Positions 38,365 through 46,968 of a DNA stretch of 64,000 nt are shown one piece after another (within the stretch, counting starts at the first letter, position 1; every line of letters starts with the position of its first letter). The DNA comes from Achromobacter xylosoxidans (GTDB lineage Bacteria > Pseudomonadota > Gammaproteobacteria > Burkholderiales > Burkholderiaceae_B): positions 248,001 through 312,000 of the forward strand of contig NZ_MTLG01000075.1 in assembly GCF_002192695.1 (NCBI RefSeq), read 5' to 3'. The position numbers and the translations under genes are program-made. Under the pieces are notes generated by a model. It saw only the letters and a program-made list of their open reading frames with translations. It did not search any database and was not told the origin of the DNA.

Positions 38365-40020
38365 GTGCGACGTACCCTTCTGGCCTTGGCCATTGCGACG
38401 ATCCCCGGCCTGGCCGCAGCCGCCGGGCTGCCTTCCTCCATCGGTTCCGTGACCGTCTACCAGGACCGCGCCGTCGTGACGCGCGCCGCCAGCAGCGAGC
38501 TGGCCGCCGGCGAACACGAGCTGGTGCTGGAGAAGCTGCCGGCCAGCCTGCAGGAAAATTCGCTGCAAGTCTCGGCCAAGAGCACCGGCCAGGCCACGTT
38601 GCTGGATGTGAAGGTGCGCGACGCCTATCAGGCCGACACCGCCAACGAACGCGTCAAGCAGCTGGAGGAACAGGTACGCAAGCTGCAAGGGCAACAGGCG
38701 CTGCTGGACGACGAGGCCGCGGTGCTGGACAACCAGCGCGAGCTGGTGCTGATGATGCAGCGCGGCGCCACCGAGCCCTCCAAGGACGGCGCGCGCCTGA
38801 CGCTGGACGAGTTGAAGGCGATCCAGTCGTTGAGCGCGGACTCGCTGGCCAAGTCGCTGGCCGGACTTCGCCGGGTGGCAGAACAGAAAGAGGTGCTGGA
38901 GCGCGAGCTGACCGCCTTGCAGAACCAGTTGGATCAGTTGCAAAGCTCGCTCAACCGTCGCACCAAGACCGTCACCCTGCGCGTCAACCTGGCGCGCGCG
39001 GGCAAGCTGGACCTGAACGTTTCCTATGCCGTGGCCGGCGCGCACTGGACGCCTGCCTACGATGCGCGCCTGCGCCCGGCCGATCGCAGCGTGGACCTGG
39101 GCTATTTCGGCGTCATCCGCCAGAACACCGGTGAAGACTGGAACAACGTCAAGCTCACGCTGTCCACCGCGCGGCCCTCGCTGGGCGGCGGCGCGCCCGC
39201 GCTGCAGCCGTGGATCGTCGACGTGGCCGCCCCGCCGCCTCCGCCCCGTCCGCGCCCCAGCCCCGCGCCGGTCGCCGCGGCCAGGCAAGAAGCCGAAGCC
39301 AAGATGTCGCGCCAGCGCGTCCAATCCTTCGAGGACGCCGCCGCGCCCGCCGCCGCGCTGGCGCCGGAACCCCTGGAGCAAGCCACCGCCGAAGTGCAGA
39401 CCGAAGCGACCAGCGCATCATTCCAGATCAAGAATCCGGCCACCCTGCTGTCCGACAATTCCTCGCAGCGCGTGGCCATCGCCACGGCCAAGCTGCCCGC
39501 CACGCTGCAGTATCAATCCACGCCAGCGCTGCGCGAAGCCATGTTCCTGACCGCGCACGCCAGCAACAACACCGACTTCCCCTTCCTGGCCGGCTCCCTG
39601 AATACCTTCCTGGACGACGCCTTCGTCGCGGCCAGTTCCATGAAGGCGGTAATGCCCGGCGAGAAGCTCGAACTGGCGCTGGGCGCCGACGAAGGCATCT
39701 CGATCAAGCGCCAGCTGGTGAACCGCTACACCGAAAGCACCGGCTTTTCCGGCAGCGGCAAGCGCGTGACCTACGAGTACAAGATCACGGTCAAGAACAA
39801 CAAGGCGACCAAGGAGCAGGTGTCGTTCAAGGACCGCCTGCCCATCTCGCGCAACGAAAAGATCGTGGTCAAGCTGCTGTCGCCGGCGGACCGCGAGATC
39901 AAGCGCGAGGAAGACGGCAAGCTGGTGTGGGACTGGGAGATGGAGCCCGGCAAGTCGCGCGAGACTGTGCTGAAGTTCTCGGTCGACTATCCGGGCGATA
40001 TCGAGGTGTCCGGCATCTGA
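38365..40020 (+). CDS. Exported DUF4140/DUF4139 (MuiA-family) protein
   Basis: The 551-residue protein has a signal peptide (residues 1-20, ending IPGLAAAAG), a DUF4140 N-terminal domain (about 22-120), a coiled-coil section (about 85-200, repeated Leu/Gln/Glu) and a DUF4139 beta-rich domain (about 205-550), interrupted by a Pro/Ala-rich loop (about 285-345). The family includes the so-called mucoidy inhibitor MuiA; its biochemical role is unknown and it should be periplasmic. The start is GTG at 38365, with AAAGGTG 6 bases before it; the longer frame lacks a signal peptide at its N-terminus. It converges on the flavoprotein gene with 5 bases between stops. Confidence 0.88.
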   Translation: MRRTLLALAIATIPGLAAAAGLPSSIGSVTVYQDRAVVTRAASSELAAGEHELVLEKLPASLQENSLQVSAKSTGQATLLDVKVRDAYQADTANERVKQLEEQVRKLQGQQALLDDEAAVLDNQRELVLMMQRGATEPSKDGARLTLDELKAIQSLSADSLAKSLAGLRRVAEQKEVLERELTALQNQLDQLQSSLNRRTKTVTLRVNLARAGKLDLNVSYAVAGAHWTPAYDARLRPADRSVDLGYFGVIRQNTGEDWNNVKLTLSTARPSLGGGAPALQPWIVDVAAPPPPPRPRPSPAPVAAARQEAEAKMSRQRVQSFEDAAAPAAALAPEPLEQATAEVQTEATSASFQIKNPATLLSDNSSQRVAIATAKLPATLQYQSTPALREAMFLTAHASNNTDFPFLAGSLNTFLDDAFVAASSMKAVMPGEKLELALGADEGISIKRQLVNRYTESTGFSGSGKRVTYEYKITVKNNKATKEQVSFKDRLPISRNEKIVVKLLSPADREIKREEDGKLVWDWEMEPGKSRETVLKFSVDYPGDIEVSGI

Positions 40021-40025
40021 CGCGC

Positions 40026-41336
40026 TCAGCGCATCTGGAACGCCTCTTGGTGAAAGAGCTCGCTCACCGGCATGCCGCGCCGGTGCAGCCCGTCCTTCAA
40101 GGCATCGGCGAATCCCGCCGGGCCGCAGAACCACACGCTGGGCCAGGGCGCGCCCGGCTGGTGGTGCGCGGCCAGCTCGGCGGCCGTGAGCGGCCGCTGG
40201 GTATCGCTGTAGCGCACCTGCAGCGTCACGTTCGGCACGCGCGCGCATAGCGCTGTCAGGTGGTCCGCGAACGGCGCGTCGTCGGCGTTGCGGGCGCAGT
40301 AGTACAGGGTCGCGACCGGCGCGGTGTCCGGGTCCGTCTGCAGGGATTCCATCCATGAGATGAACGGCGTGACGCCGATGCCCGCGGCCACCCAGACCTG
40401 CGGCCGCCCATCGCCGCGCTGGAAGTCGAAGCAGCCGTAAGGGCCTTCGATGATGACGTCCTGCCCCACTTGCAAGCTGCGTTGCAGGCGCCGCGTGTAG
40501 TCGCCCAGCGCCTTGATGGAAAACTGCACCCGTCCGGTGCCGTCGTCCGCGCCCGACACCGTGAACGGATGCGCGCCCTCGCGCCGGTCCGCGGTCAGGA
40601 AGGCGAACTGCCCGGCGCGGTGATGCCAGTTGCCCTCCACCCTACAGGTCAGCGCCAGGATGTCGCCGGAAAGATGGTCGATGGCCAGCACCTGCCCCCG
40701 GTAGCGGCGGCCGCGCCCGATATTGCCGGTCAGCGCCATCAAGGCGCAAACGGTCCCCACCGCCGTGCACACCGCCACCAGCCAGCCCGCGGGCTGCCAC
40801 CACCAGGCGGCAGGCGTCAGCACCACGCCATGGAAGGCGACCACCAGGAAGATCACCGCGGCGATGCGGTGGACCTGGCGCCAGATGTGGTACGGAAAGC
40901 GCCGCCACAAGGTGAGCAGCACCAGCGCCGCCAGGATCCACACGGCCCATTCGCCTATGTCCTTGGCGGATCCGCGGAACATGTCGAGCACGGCGGCCGC
41001 GCGCGGCGTCTTGGGCACGGGATCGAACAGTGCCAGCAGCACGGGCTTGCCCAGCTTGATCAGGTAATGCGCCGCCGCCAGCGCGGCGGCCAGGATGCCG
41101 CTCCATTTGTGCAGCCGGTACATCTTGTCCAGCCCATCCATGCGCGTTTCCAGCCACATCGGCCGCACCGCCAGCAGCATGATCAGGGCCATGAGCGCGT
41201 AGGCGCCCAGGCCCGTCAGCAGGATGAGCTGGTCGCGCGCGGTCCAGACATTGAGCTCGGCCGGCGGTTGCGCCCAGTAGGCCCCGGCCCAGGCAAGCAG
41301 GGAAGTCAGCAGTACGGCGGCCAGTATGCGTCGCAT
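40026..41336 (-). CDS. Ferric-reductase-like membrane flavoprotein
   Basis: The 436-residue protein has about six membrane segments (about 5-215) with paired histidines that could bind haem (LHKWSG, AAHYLI, RQVHRIAA, AFHGVV), then a ferredoxin-reductase module: FAD domain (about 220-315; HPFTVSGA, GPYGCF) and NAD(P) domain (about 325-436; AAGIGVTPFISW, WFCGPAGFADAL). It would pass electrons from NAD(P)H through FAD and haem to an acceptor outside the cytoplasmic face, as in ferric reductase/NOX relatives. The start at 41336 is chosen from the signal-like MRRILAAVLL. An ANR/FNR box lies about 100 bases upstream, suggesting oxygen control. Confidence 0.87.
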   Translation of the reverse strand: MRRILAAVLLTSLLAWAGAYWAQPPAELNVWTARDQLILLTGLGAYALMALIMLLAVRPMWLETRMDGLDKMYRLHKWSGILAAALAAAHYLIKLGKPVLLALFDPVPKTPRAAAVLDMFRGSAKDIGEWAVWILAALVLLTLWRRFPYHIWRQVHRIAAVIFLVVAFHGVVLTPAAWWWQPAGWLVAVCTAVGTVCALMALTGNIGRGRRYRGQVLAIDHLSGDILALTCRVEGNWHHRAGQFAFLTADRREGAHPFTVSGADDGTGRVQFSIKALGDYTRRLQRSLQVGQDVIIEGPYGCFDFQRGDGRPQVWVAAGIGVTPFISWMESLQTDPDTAPVATLYYCARNADDAPFADHLTALCARVPNVTLQVRYSDTQRPLTAAELAAHHQPGAPWPSVWFCGPAGFADALKDGLHRRGMPVSELFHQEAFQMR

Positions 41337-41438
41337 CGGTTCATCGCTCCATCCAGGGGGCCGCGCCACCGTGCGCGGTCCGCATGAAGCCATGGTAAAT
41401 CCGCCAGCGGGAGCGTTTTTCCATGCGCGGCCTACGTC

Positions 41439-41452
41439 TTGATCGGGGTCAA
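41439..41452 (-). promoter_or_regulatory. ANR/FNR-type box upstream of the ferric-reductase-like gene
   Basis: TTGATCGGGGTCAA differs from TTGAT-N4-ATCAA by one base. The only gene it can precede is the minus-strand flavoprotein at 41336, about 110 bases away; the other flanking gene ends here. Confidence 0.6.
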
Positions 41453-41525
41453 GTCCACGGAAAATCGGGATGGTCCGGACGGGTCCGGCCAGCGCCAGGA
41501 TACTCCATGGCGCCGCGGTGATGGC

Positions 41526-42752
41526 TCAGCGGCTGCGGCAGAATTCGATGAAGGCGTCAGGCTCCAACGGCACGGAAATGCCGTAGCCTTGAGCCACCTC
41601 GCAGCCCAGTTCGCGCAACAGCTCCATGTCGCGCTCGTGCTCCACGCCTTCCGCGACCACGCGCCGGCCCAGCACGCGGCCCATCTCGATGGCGGCCGCG
41701 ACCACGGCGCGCGATGCGGGCTCGCGGTGCATGTGCACGATGAAGTCGCGGTCTATCTTCAGTTCCGTGAAGGGCATGGCCGAGAACAGGCGCATCGAGG
41801 CGATGCCCGCGCCGAAATCGTCCATGGCCAATTCAAAGCCGCGCACCCGCAGCAGATTCAGCGCCGATGACAAGGCCAGCCAATCGGTCACCGGCTCGTC
41901 CTCGGTCAGTTCGACCTTGATCAGCCGGGCTGGCAGGCCGGCCTGCGCCACGCGCTGCTCCAGCAGGCCCGGCAGATCGCGCGAACACAGCGTGGAGGCC
42001 GAGGCGTTGACTGCGATGGGCACGGCAATGTCTTCGGCATGCATGCGCTGCTGGATCTCCAGCACCCGGTCCGTGACCCGGCAGAACAAGGTCCGGTCCA
42101 GCCCCAGCCGGTGCGCGGCGGGCACGAAGTCCGCGGCCGGGATCGCGCCCAGTTCGGGATGCTCCCAGCGCGACAAGGCCTCGGCGGCCAGCACGCGGCC
42201 GGTGGACAGGCTCATCTGCGGCTGCAGCACCACGCTCATGCCCTGCCCCGTGATCAGCGCATGGCCCAGCGCCGCCTCGATGACGTCACGACGCAGCGAG
42301 CGCGGCCGGGGCGACGCGGCGTCGTCTTCGTCCAGGCTGCGCAGCGCCGTCTTGATCGCCTGCTGCATGGCCGTGCGCGACACCGGCTTGGACAGCGCCT
42401 GCGCGGACGGGCAGCCCGCCTGCAACGCCAGCTTCACGTGCGACTGCAACAGCTCGTCGCTGAGGCTGCTGATCCAGATAATGGGCGGCATGCTCTTGAG
42501 CCGCCCGGCGTCGACCAGGCGCCGCAATTCGTTGGGCAGGCGGGTGCCGTCGCTCTCGCCCGTGACGATGTCGCTGATGACCACGTCGTAGAACTGGCGC
42601 GACAGCGCGCTGACCGCCTCGATGCTGCTGCCCAGGCCGGCAACCCGGCGGAACCCCAGCGCCAGCAGCACGTTCTGCAGATAGGCGCGTTCGACCGGAT
42701 GGTCTTCGACTAGGAGTATCCGTCGGGTCCCGCCGGGTTCCGTTTTAGGCAT
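41526..42752 (-). CDS. Response regulator with EAL phosphodiesterase domain (RocR-like)
   Basis: The 408-residue protein has a receiver (about 10-135; acidic residues in LLVEDH and phospho-acceptor Asp61 in VVISDIVTGESDG) followed by an EAL domain (about 155-400) with AAEALSR, VNASAST, ELTED, MDDFGAG, the Lys of LKIDRDF and AEGVEH. All catalytic positions are kept, so it should degrade c-di-GMP in a phosphorylation-dependent way, as known for RocR of Pseudomonas. No kinase is adjacent. AGGACGG precedes the ATG. Confidence 0.92.
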   Translation of the reverse strand: MPKTEPGGTRRILLVEDHPVERAYLQNVLLALGFRRVAGLGSSIEAVSALSRQFYDVVISDIVTGESDGTRLPNELRRLVDAGRLKSMPPIIWISSLSDELLQSHVKLALQAGCPSAQALSKPVSRTAMQQAIKTALRSLDEDDAASPRPRSLRRDVIEAALGHALITGQGMSVVLQPQMSLSTGRVLAAEALSRWEHPELGAIPAADFVPAAHRLGLDRTLFCRVTDRVLEIQQRMHAEDIAVPIAVNASASTLCSRDLPGLLEQRVAQAGLPARLIKVELTEDEPVTDWLALSSALNLLRVRGFELAMDDFGAGIASMRLFSAMPFTELKIDRDFIVHMHREPASRAVVAAAIEMGRVLGRRVVAEGVEHERDMELLRELGCEVAQGYGISVPLEPDAFIEFCRSR

Positions 42753-42990
42753 GGTCTACCGTCCTACTCATATAGGGCGGGCCCCCGCAGGCGGCCGCTG
42801 GAAAACTGTGTACACCATGCTAAGACAAACGCGCCCGGCCTGTCGTTATCGCTAACGGGTTAATGCAGGGCCATCGCCGATAGTCGTAGTATCGGGGCCA
42901 TCAGCCAAGCGGAGGCAGCCTTCCGTCGCCCCGCGGCGCGGCCGGTGCCATAATAGATGTCTTTCCCGCATCTACGGCACGGAGCTACCC

Positions 42991-44124
42991 TTGACCCGCA
43001 TTGACGACCCCCTGCACGACCGCGAGGTCGGCGCGGCCGACTCCACCCAGGACAACACGCGCACGGACGATACCCGCATCAGCGCGGTGCGCCCCTTGAT
43101 TTCGCCTGCCCTGCTGCAGGACGAGCTGCCGGTGTCGGCCGAGATCCAGACGCTGGTCGAGCAAAGCCGCGTCCAGATTGCGGACGTGCTGCACGGCCGC
43201 GACGACCGCCTGGTGCTGGTGGTCGGCCCCTGTTCCATCCATGACCACGGCCAGGCCATGGAATATGCCCGCCTGCTGCGCACCGCCGCCGAGCAGCACC
43301 AGAAGGACCTGCTCATCGTCATGCGCGTGTACTTCGAGAAGCCGCGCACCACCGTGGGCTGGAAGGGTTACATCAACGACCCGCGCCTGGACGGCAGCTT
43401 CCGCATCAATGAAGGCCTGCGCCGCGCGCGCGAGCTGCTGCTGGACATCAGCGGCCTGGGCCTGCCGATCGCGACCGAATTCCTGGACCTGCTCAGCCCG
43501 CAGTACATCGCCGACCTGATCGCCTGGGGCGCCATCGGCGCGCGCACCACCGAAAGCCCCAGCCACCGCCAGCTGAGTTCCGGCCTGAGCTGCCCGCTAG
43601 GCTTCAAGAACGGCACCGACGGCGGCGTGCAGATCGCCGCCGACGCCATGGTCGCCGCCAGCGCCAAGCACGCCTTCATGGGCATGACCAAGATGGGCAT
43701 GGCCGCCATCTTCGAAACCCGCGGCAACCAGGACACCCACGTCATCCTGCGCGGCGGCAAGCAAGGCCCGAACTACGACGCGGCCAGCGTCGACGCCTGC
43801 TGCGCCGCGCTGCGCGCCGCCGGCCAGCGCGAACAGGTCATGATCGACTGCTCGCACGCCAACTCCAACAAGTCGCACCTGCGCCAGGTCGACGTGGCCA
43901 ACGACATCGCCGCCCAGATCGCCCAGGGCGATGGCCGCATCACCGGCGTGATGATCGAAAGCCATCTCGAAGAAGGCCGCCAGGACTTGAAACCCGGCCA
44001 GCCGCTGCGCCGCGGCGTGTCCATCACGGACGCCTGCCTGGGCTGGTCGCAGACCGCGCCCGTGCTCGAGACCCTGGCCCTGGCCGTGCGCCAGCGCCGC
44101 GAAAAGGCCGCCAAGCCGGCCTGA
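42991..44124 (+). CDS. aroG: 3-deoxy-7-phosphoheptulonate synthase, class I
   Basis: This enzyme joins phosphoenolpyruvate and erythrose 4-phosphate in the first step of the shikimate pathway. The 377-residue sequence is a full-length AroG/AroF-type enzyme: VVGPCSIHD, MRVYFEKPRTTVGWKG, GARTTESPSHRQLSSG, GFKNGTDG, DCSHANSNK and GVMIESHL. The start is TTG at 42991, with GGAG 6 bases upstream; no in-frame ATG near it gives a complete N-terminus. Feedback specificity (Phe, Tyr or Trp) cannot be told from the sequence. A possible -10 (CATAAT) lies at 42949-42954. Confidence 0.95.
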   Translation: MTRIDDPLHDREVGAADSTQDNTRTDDTRISAVRPLISPALLQDELPVSAEIQTLVEQSRVQIADVLHGRDDRLVLVVGPCSIHDHGQAMEYARLLRTAAEQHQKDLLIVMRVYFEKPRTTVGWKGYINDPRLDGSFRINEGLRRARELLLDISGLGLPIATEFLDLLSPQYIADLIAWGAIGARTTESPSHRQLSSGLSCPLGFKNGTDGGVQIAADAMVAASAKHAFMGMTKMGMAAIFETRGNQDTHVILRGGKQGPNYDAASVDACCAALRAAGQREQVMIDCSHANSNKSHLRQVDVANDIAAQIAQGDGRITGVMIESHLEEGRQDLKPGQPLRRGVSITDACLGWSQTAPVLETLALAVRQRREKAAKPA

Positions 44125-44160
44125 AGACCGCGTCCCTGCGGGCGCTTGCCGCGTCCGGCC

Positions 44161-45393
44161 TCAGCGGCCGACGCGGTAAGGCGCCGGATCCATGTCCGGC
44201 GCCTGGCCCGTGATCATGCAGGCCAGCAGCTTGCCCGTCACCGGTCCCAGCGTGAAGCCATGATGCGCATGGCCGAAAGCCAGCCACAGGCCGGGATGGC
44301 GCGGCGCCGCTCCGATGACCGGCCGCATGTCCGGCATGCAAGGCCGGCACCCCATCCAGGGTTCGCGCTCCACGGCATCGCCCAGCGGCAGCAGTTGCCG
44401 CGCCAACACCCGCGTGCGCTGGATCTGGATCGGTGAAGGCGGCGCGTCGCGCGATGCGAATTCCGCGCCGGTCGTCAGGCGCACGCCCAAGGTCATCGGC
44501 GTCACCACGAAACCGCTTTCGATGTCCGCCACGGGGTGCGACAAGGTTGCGCCATCTTCCAGCGCGTAATGCTGGTGATAGCCGCGCTTGACCGCCATGG
44601 GGATGCGATAGCCCAGCGGACGCAGGATGTCGGGCGACCAGGGGCCCAGCGCCACGACCACATCGCGGGCCTCGATCAATCCCTGTTCCGCCTGCACCCG
44701 CCACCCCTTGCCCGATGGCTCGAGGCTGCGCGCGTCGCCGCGCGCCAGCACGCCGCCGCGCCGCTCGAACAATGCCGCGTAGCCGCGCGTCACGGCGCCC
44801 GGGTCCGAGACGTTGAGCGGATCGAGCCAGTGCACCGCGCCGGCCATGCGCGACAGCGACGGCTCCAGCGCCGCCAGCGCCTGGCGGTCCAGCACGCGGT
44901 AGTTCAGGCCATAGGGCGCGAGCGCCTGCGCTTCGGCCACCGCCCGGGCCAATCCGGCCTCGCTGCGCACGCCGTCGATCCAGCCGTTGCGCCGGAACAG
45001 ATGGGACAGGCCGGCCTGATCCTTGAGCGCGTCGTGCTCGGCCACGCTGCGTTCGATCAGCGGCAACATGGCCTCGGCGGCTCGCGCCAGGCGCGATGGC
45101 GCCGAATGCCACCAATAGCGCAGCAACCACGGCGCGATGCGCGGCAGAAAGCGCGGGTGGTAACTCACGTCCGGCGCGTCGTTCCTGGCGTAGCGCCACA
45201 GGCTGCGCCAATCGCGCGGAAAGGCATACGGAATCACGCTCGCCCGCTCGATCAGGCCGGCATTGCCATAGCTGGTTTCCTCGCCGGGGCCGCGCCGGTC
45301 CAGCAGCACCACGGAACGGCCGCGCGCCGCCAGATGCAGGGCGGTGCTCACCCCGACGATGCCCGCACCCAGTACCAAGGCGTCTGTTTTCAT
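44161..45393 (-). CDS. FAD-dependent oxidoreductase, D-amino-acid dehydrogenase (DadA) type
   Basis: This 410-residue DAO-superfamily enzyme has an N-terminal FAD motif (ALVLGAGIVGVSTALHLAARG), the acidic end of strand two in LLDRRGPGEETSYGNAG, and a C-terminal FAD segment (FGHAHHGFTLGPVTGKLL). DadA enzymes deaminate D-amino acids and feed electrons to quinones; the substrate here is not certain. The start at ATG 45393 places the FAD motif at the expected distance; an ATG at 45402 is also possible. It is divergent from a GNAT gene. Confidence 0.88.
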   Translation of the reverse strand: MKTDALVLGAGIVGVSTALHLAARGRSVVLLDRRGPGEETSYGNAGLIERASVIPYAFPRDWRSLWRYARNDAPDVSYHPRFLPRIAPWLLRYWWHSAPSRLARAAEAMLPLIERSVAEHDALKDQAGLSHLFRRNGWIDGVRSEAGLARAVAEAQALAPYGLNYRVLDRQALAALEPSLSRMAGAVHWLDPLNVSDPGAVTRGYAALFERRGGVLARGDARSLEPSGKGWRVQAEQGLIEARDVVVALGPWSPDILRPLGYRIPMAVKRGYHQHYALEDGATLSHPVADIESGFVVTPMTLGVRLTTGAEFASRDAPPSPIQIQRTRVLARQLLPLGDAVEREPWMGCRPCMPDMRPVIGAAPRHPGLWLAFGHAHHGFTLGPVTGKLLACMITGQAPDMDPAPYRVGR

Positions 45394-45501
45394 GCGGCGC
45401 ATTCTGCGCTCGCGTACGGTGTTCGGCAAGGGCGCGCGCGCGTAGAATCCTTCCCTGCGCCGAATGTCCCCGCCGCCCTCATTGCCGCCCAGGAATACGC
45501 C

Positions 45502-46101
45502 ATGACCACACTACGCCTGCAACCCGTCGCGCTCGCCGGCGAGGTCGTGCGCCTTGAACCTCTTGCGGCCGGCCATGCCGCCGCGCTCACGCAGGTGGGC
45601 CTGCACCCCGAGCTGTGGCGGCTGCAGCCCGAACCGGTGCAGACGCAGGACGACATGCAGCGCTATGTGGATCGCGCGCTGGCCGGCCAGCGCGACGGCA
45701 ACTGCCTGCCGTTCGTCATCGTGCGCCAGGATGACGGTCAGATCATCGGCGCGACGCGCTACATGGACATCGCGCTGGCGCACAAGCGCCTGGAGATCGG
45801 CGGCACCTGGCTCACGCCCGCAAGCCAGCGTTCCGGCGCCAATACCGAGGCCAAATTCCTGCTGTTGCAGCACGCTTTTGAAACAATTGGTATCATGCGC
45901 GTCGTGTTCAAGACTGAACTGAGCAACATGCAATCGCGCCAGGCCATCCTGCGCATCGGCGGCGTGGAGGAAGGCGTGTTCCGCAAACACCTGATCGCAC
46001 AATCGGGCCGCGCGCGCGACATGGTCTACTTCGCGATCCTCGACGAGGACTGGCCCGCGGTCAAAGCGCGCCTGCTGACGCGCATGCGCCGCGCGACGTA
46101 A
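45502..46101 (+). CDS. GNAT N-acetyltransferase (RimJ/RimL type)
   Basis: The 199-residue protein contains a GNAT fold of the Acetyltransf_3 type: VRLEPLAAGHAAAL at the start, GATRYMDIALAHKRLEIGGTWL in the centre, and the conserved NMQSRQAILRIGGVEEGVFR block, where RimJ/L-type enzymes bind acetyl-CoA. The target could be a protein N-terminus, an amino acid or a small molecule. The start at ATG 45502 follows CAGGAA. A -10-like TAGAAT at 45443-45448, 54 bases upstream, is a likely promoter. Confidence 0.88.
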   Translation: MTTLRLQPVALAGEVVRLEPLAAGHAAALTQVGLHPELWRLQPEPVQTQDDMQRYVDRALAGQRDGNCLPFVIVRQDDGQIIGATRYMDIALAHKRLEIGGTWLTPASQRSGANTEAKFLLLQHAFETIGIMRVVFKTELSNMQSRQAILRIGGVEEGVFRKHLIAQSGRARDMVYFAILDEDWPAVKARLLTRMRRAT

Positions 46102-46173
46102 GACGCGCCCTGCCCGCTCCGTTCAGCGCCAGTCCGGACCGCCGAGGTCCACCCCGCACCATTGAAGCCAGGT

Positions 46174-46644
46174 ATGCAACAGACTTTCGCCGCGCCCGTG
46201 CGCCACACGATATACATCTACACCGAGGAACAGCGCGGCAACCAGCTGGTCGAGTCCCTGGTGATCGGCATGCTGTCCGACATATCGGGATCCGACAAGC
46301 TGGTGGTCGCGCAGGATCCGCACAGCGGCTTGAAGTTCGTCTACCGCATCGATCACGACAGCAGCAATCTCGACGCCGCGGCAATCACCGAACAGGACGC
46401 GTCCCTCTTCAATGGCAAGACCTCGGTCCAGATCAACTCCATGACCTATCGCCTCGGCACGGCCGAGAACGCGATGAAATTGCTGCGCGGCAAAAACCAG
46501 TGGATCCAGGACAAGGGCGCCGTGCTGTCCGTGCTGCTGCAGAACGCCGCCGCCCGCAAGACCCGCTTCGCCCCGCCACGCATCGAGCGCGACCGCATGC
46601 GCAAGGTGCCGCCGGGCGTCAAGGTCGAACACTTGTCTACATAA
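46174..46644 (+). CDS. Hypothetical protein, unknown
   Basis: The 156-residue soluble protein (MQQTFAAPVRHTIYIYTEEQ) has no signal peptide or membrane segment and a basic C-terminus. I recognise no family. It looks like a folded mixed alpha/beta protein: an amphipathic N-terminal half followed by RLGTAENAMKLLRGKNQW. I use ATG 46174; a TTG at 46162 is in frame. The gene is followed by a cluster of DnaA boxes. Confidence 0.7.
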   Translation: MQQTFAAPVRHTIYIYTEEQRGNQLVESLVIGMLSDISGSDKLVVAQDPHSGLKFVYRIDHDSSNLDAAAITEQDASLFNGKTSVQINSMTYRLGTAENAMKLLRGKNQWIQDKGAVLSVLLQNAAARKTRFAPPRIERDRMRKVPPGVKVEHLST

Positions 46645-46652
46645 AAAGCACA

Positions 46653-46693
46653 GTATCCACAGGGCCTGCCTTATCCACAATTTCTGTGGATAA
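46653..46693. other. DnaA-box cluster (two perfect, one near-perfect)
   Basis: TTATCCACA at 46671-46679 and its exact reverse complement at 46685-46693 are perfect DnaA boxes facing each other across 5 bases. GTATCCACA at 46653-46661 matches 8 of 9. An AT-rich run (TAAAAAA) follows. The inverted pair forms a 9-base hairpin but has no T-run on either strand, so it is not a terminator. No dnaA, dnaN or rpmH gene is near. Confidence 0.6.
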
Positions 46694-46914
46694 AAAAGCC
46701 TCGGACCCATGGCTGATGGCCGCTCGGTGGATGCGCAACGGGCTGCTCACTTTTTGATCAGCCAAAAATTGTCCGCCGTCCGGCTGCCATCCTTGATTCT
46801 TGACGCGGCGCCGCAGGGACGTTGATGATATTCTCCGCAAGCGCGCGATACGAAAGATATCGCGCTCGCGGACTCCCCCTATAGAAGAAGACCCACATAC
46901 AAGGAGCGGATAGC
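46694..46914. other. Leader/intergenic region before response regulator
   Basis: Together with the DnaA cluster and the small ORF at 46915 this makes a 320-base region without a normal gene (46645-46964). It contains an imperfect hairpin at 46835-46871 (core GCGCGATA-CGAAAGA-TATCGCGC) with CCGC/GCGG outer arms, probably in the 5' leader of the regulator gene. I see no confident promoter. Confidence 0.4.
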
Positions 46915-46968
46915 GTGTTTGCACTCGAAGCTCCTTGCGCGCAACCGCTGACGCCGGACTCGCCGTGA
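46915..46968 (+). CDS. Possible 17-residue leader ORF coupled to response regulator
   Basis: A GTG codon at 46915 has an excellent ribosome site (AAGGAG at 46901-46906, 8 bases before). It opens a 17-codon frame (VFALEAPCAQPLTPDSP) whose TGA (46966-46968) overlaps the GTG start of the response regulator (46965-46967). The regulator start itself has no visible ribosome site, so coupled re-initiation is plausible. There is no run of regulatory codons, so classical attenuation is not indicated. Confidence 0.4.
   Translation: MFALEAPCAQPLTPDSP

Noticed and set aside
46671-46693. Hairpin TTATCCACA/TGTGGATAA as a terminator of the gene at 46174
   Set aside because: It is followed by A residues on the plus strand and no T-run on either strand; DnaA boxes explain the sequence better.
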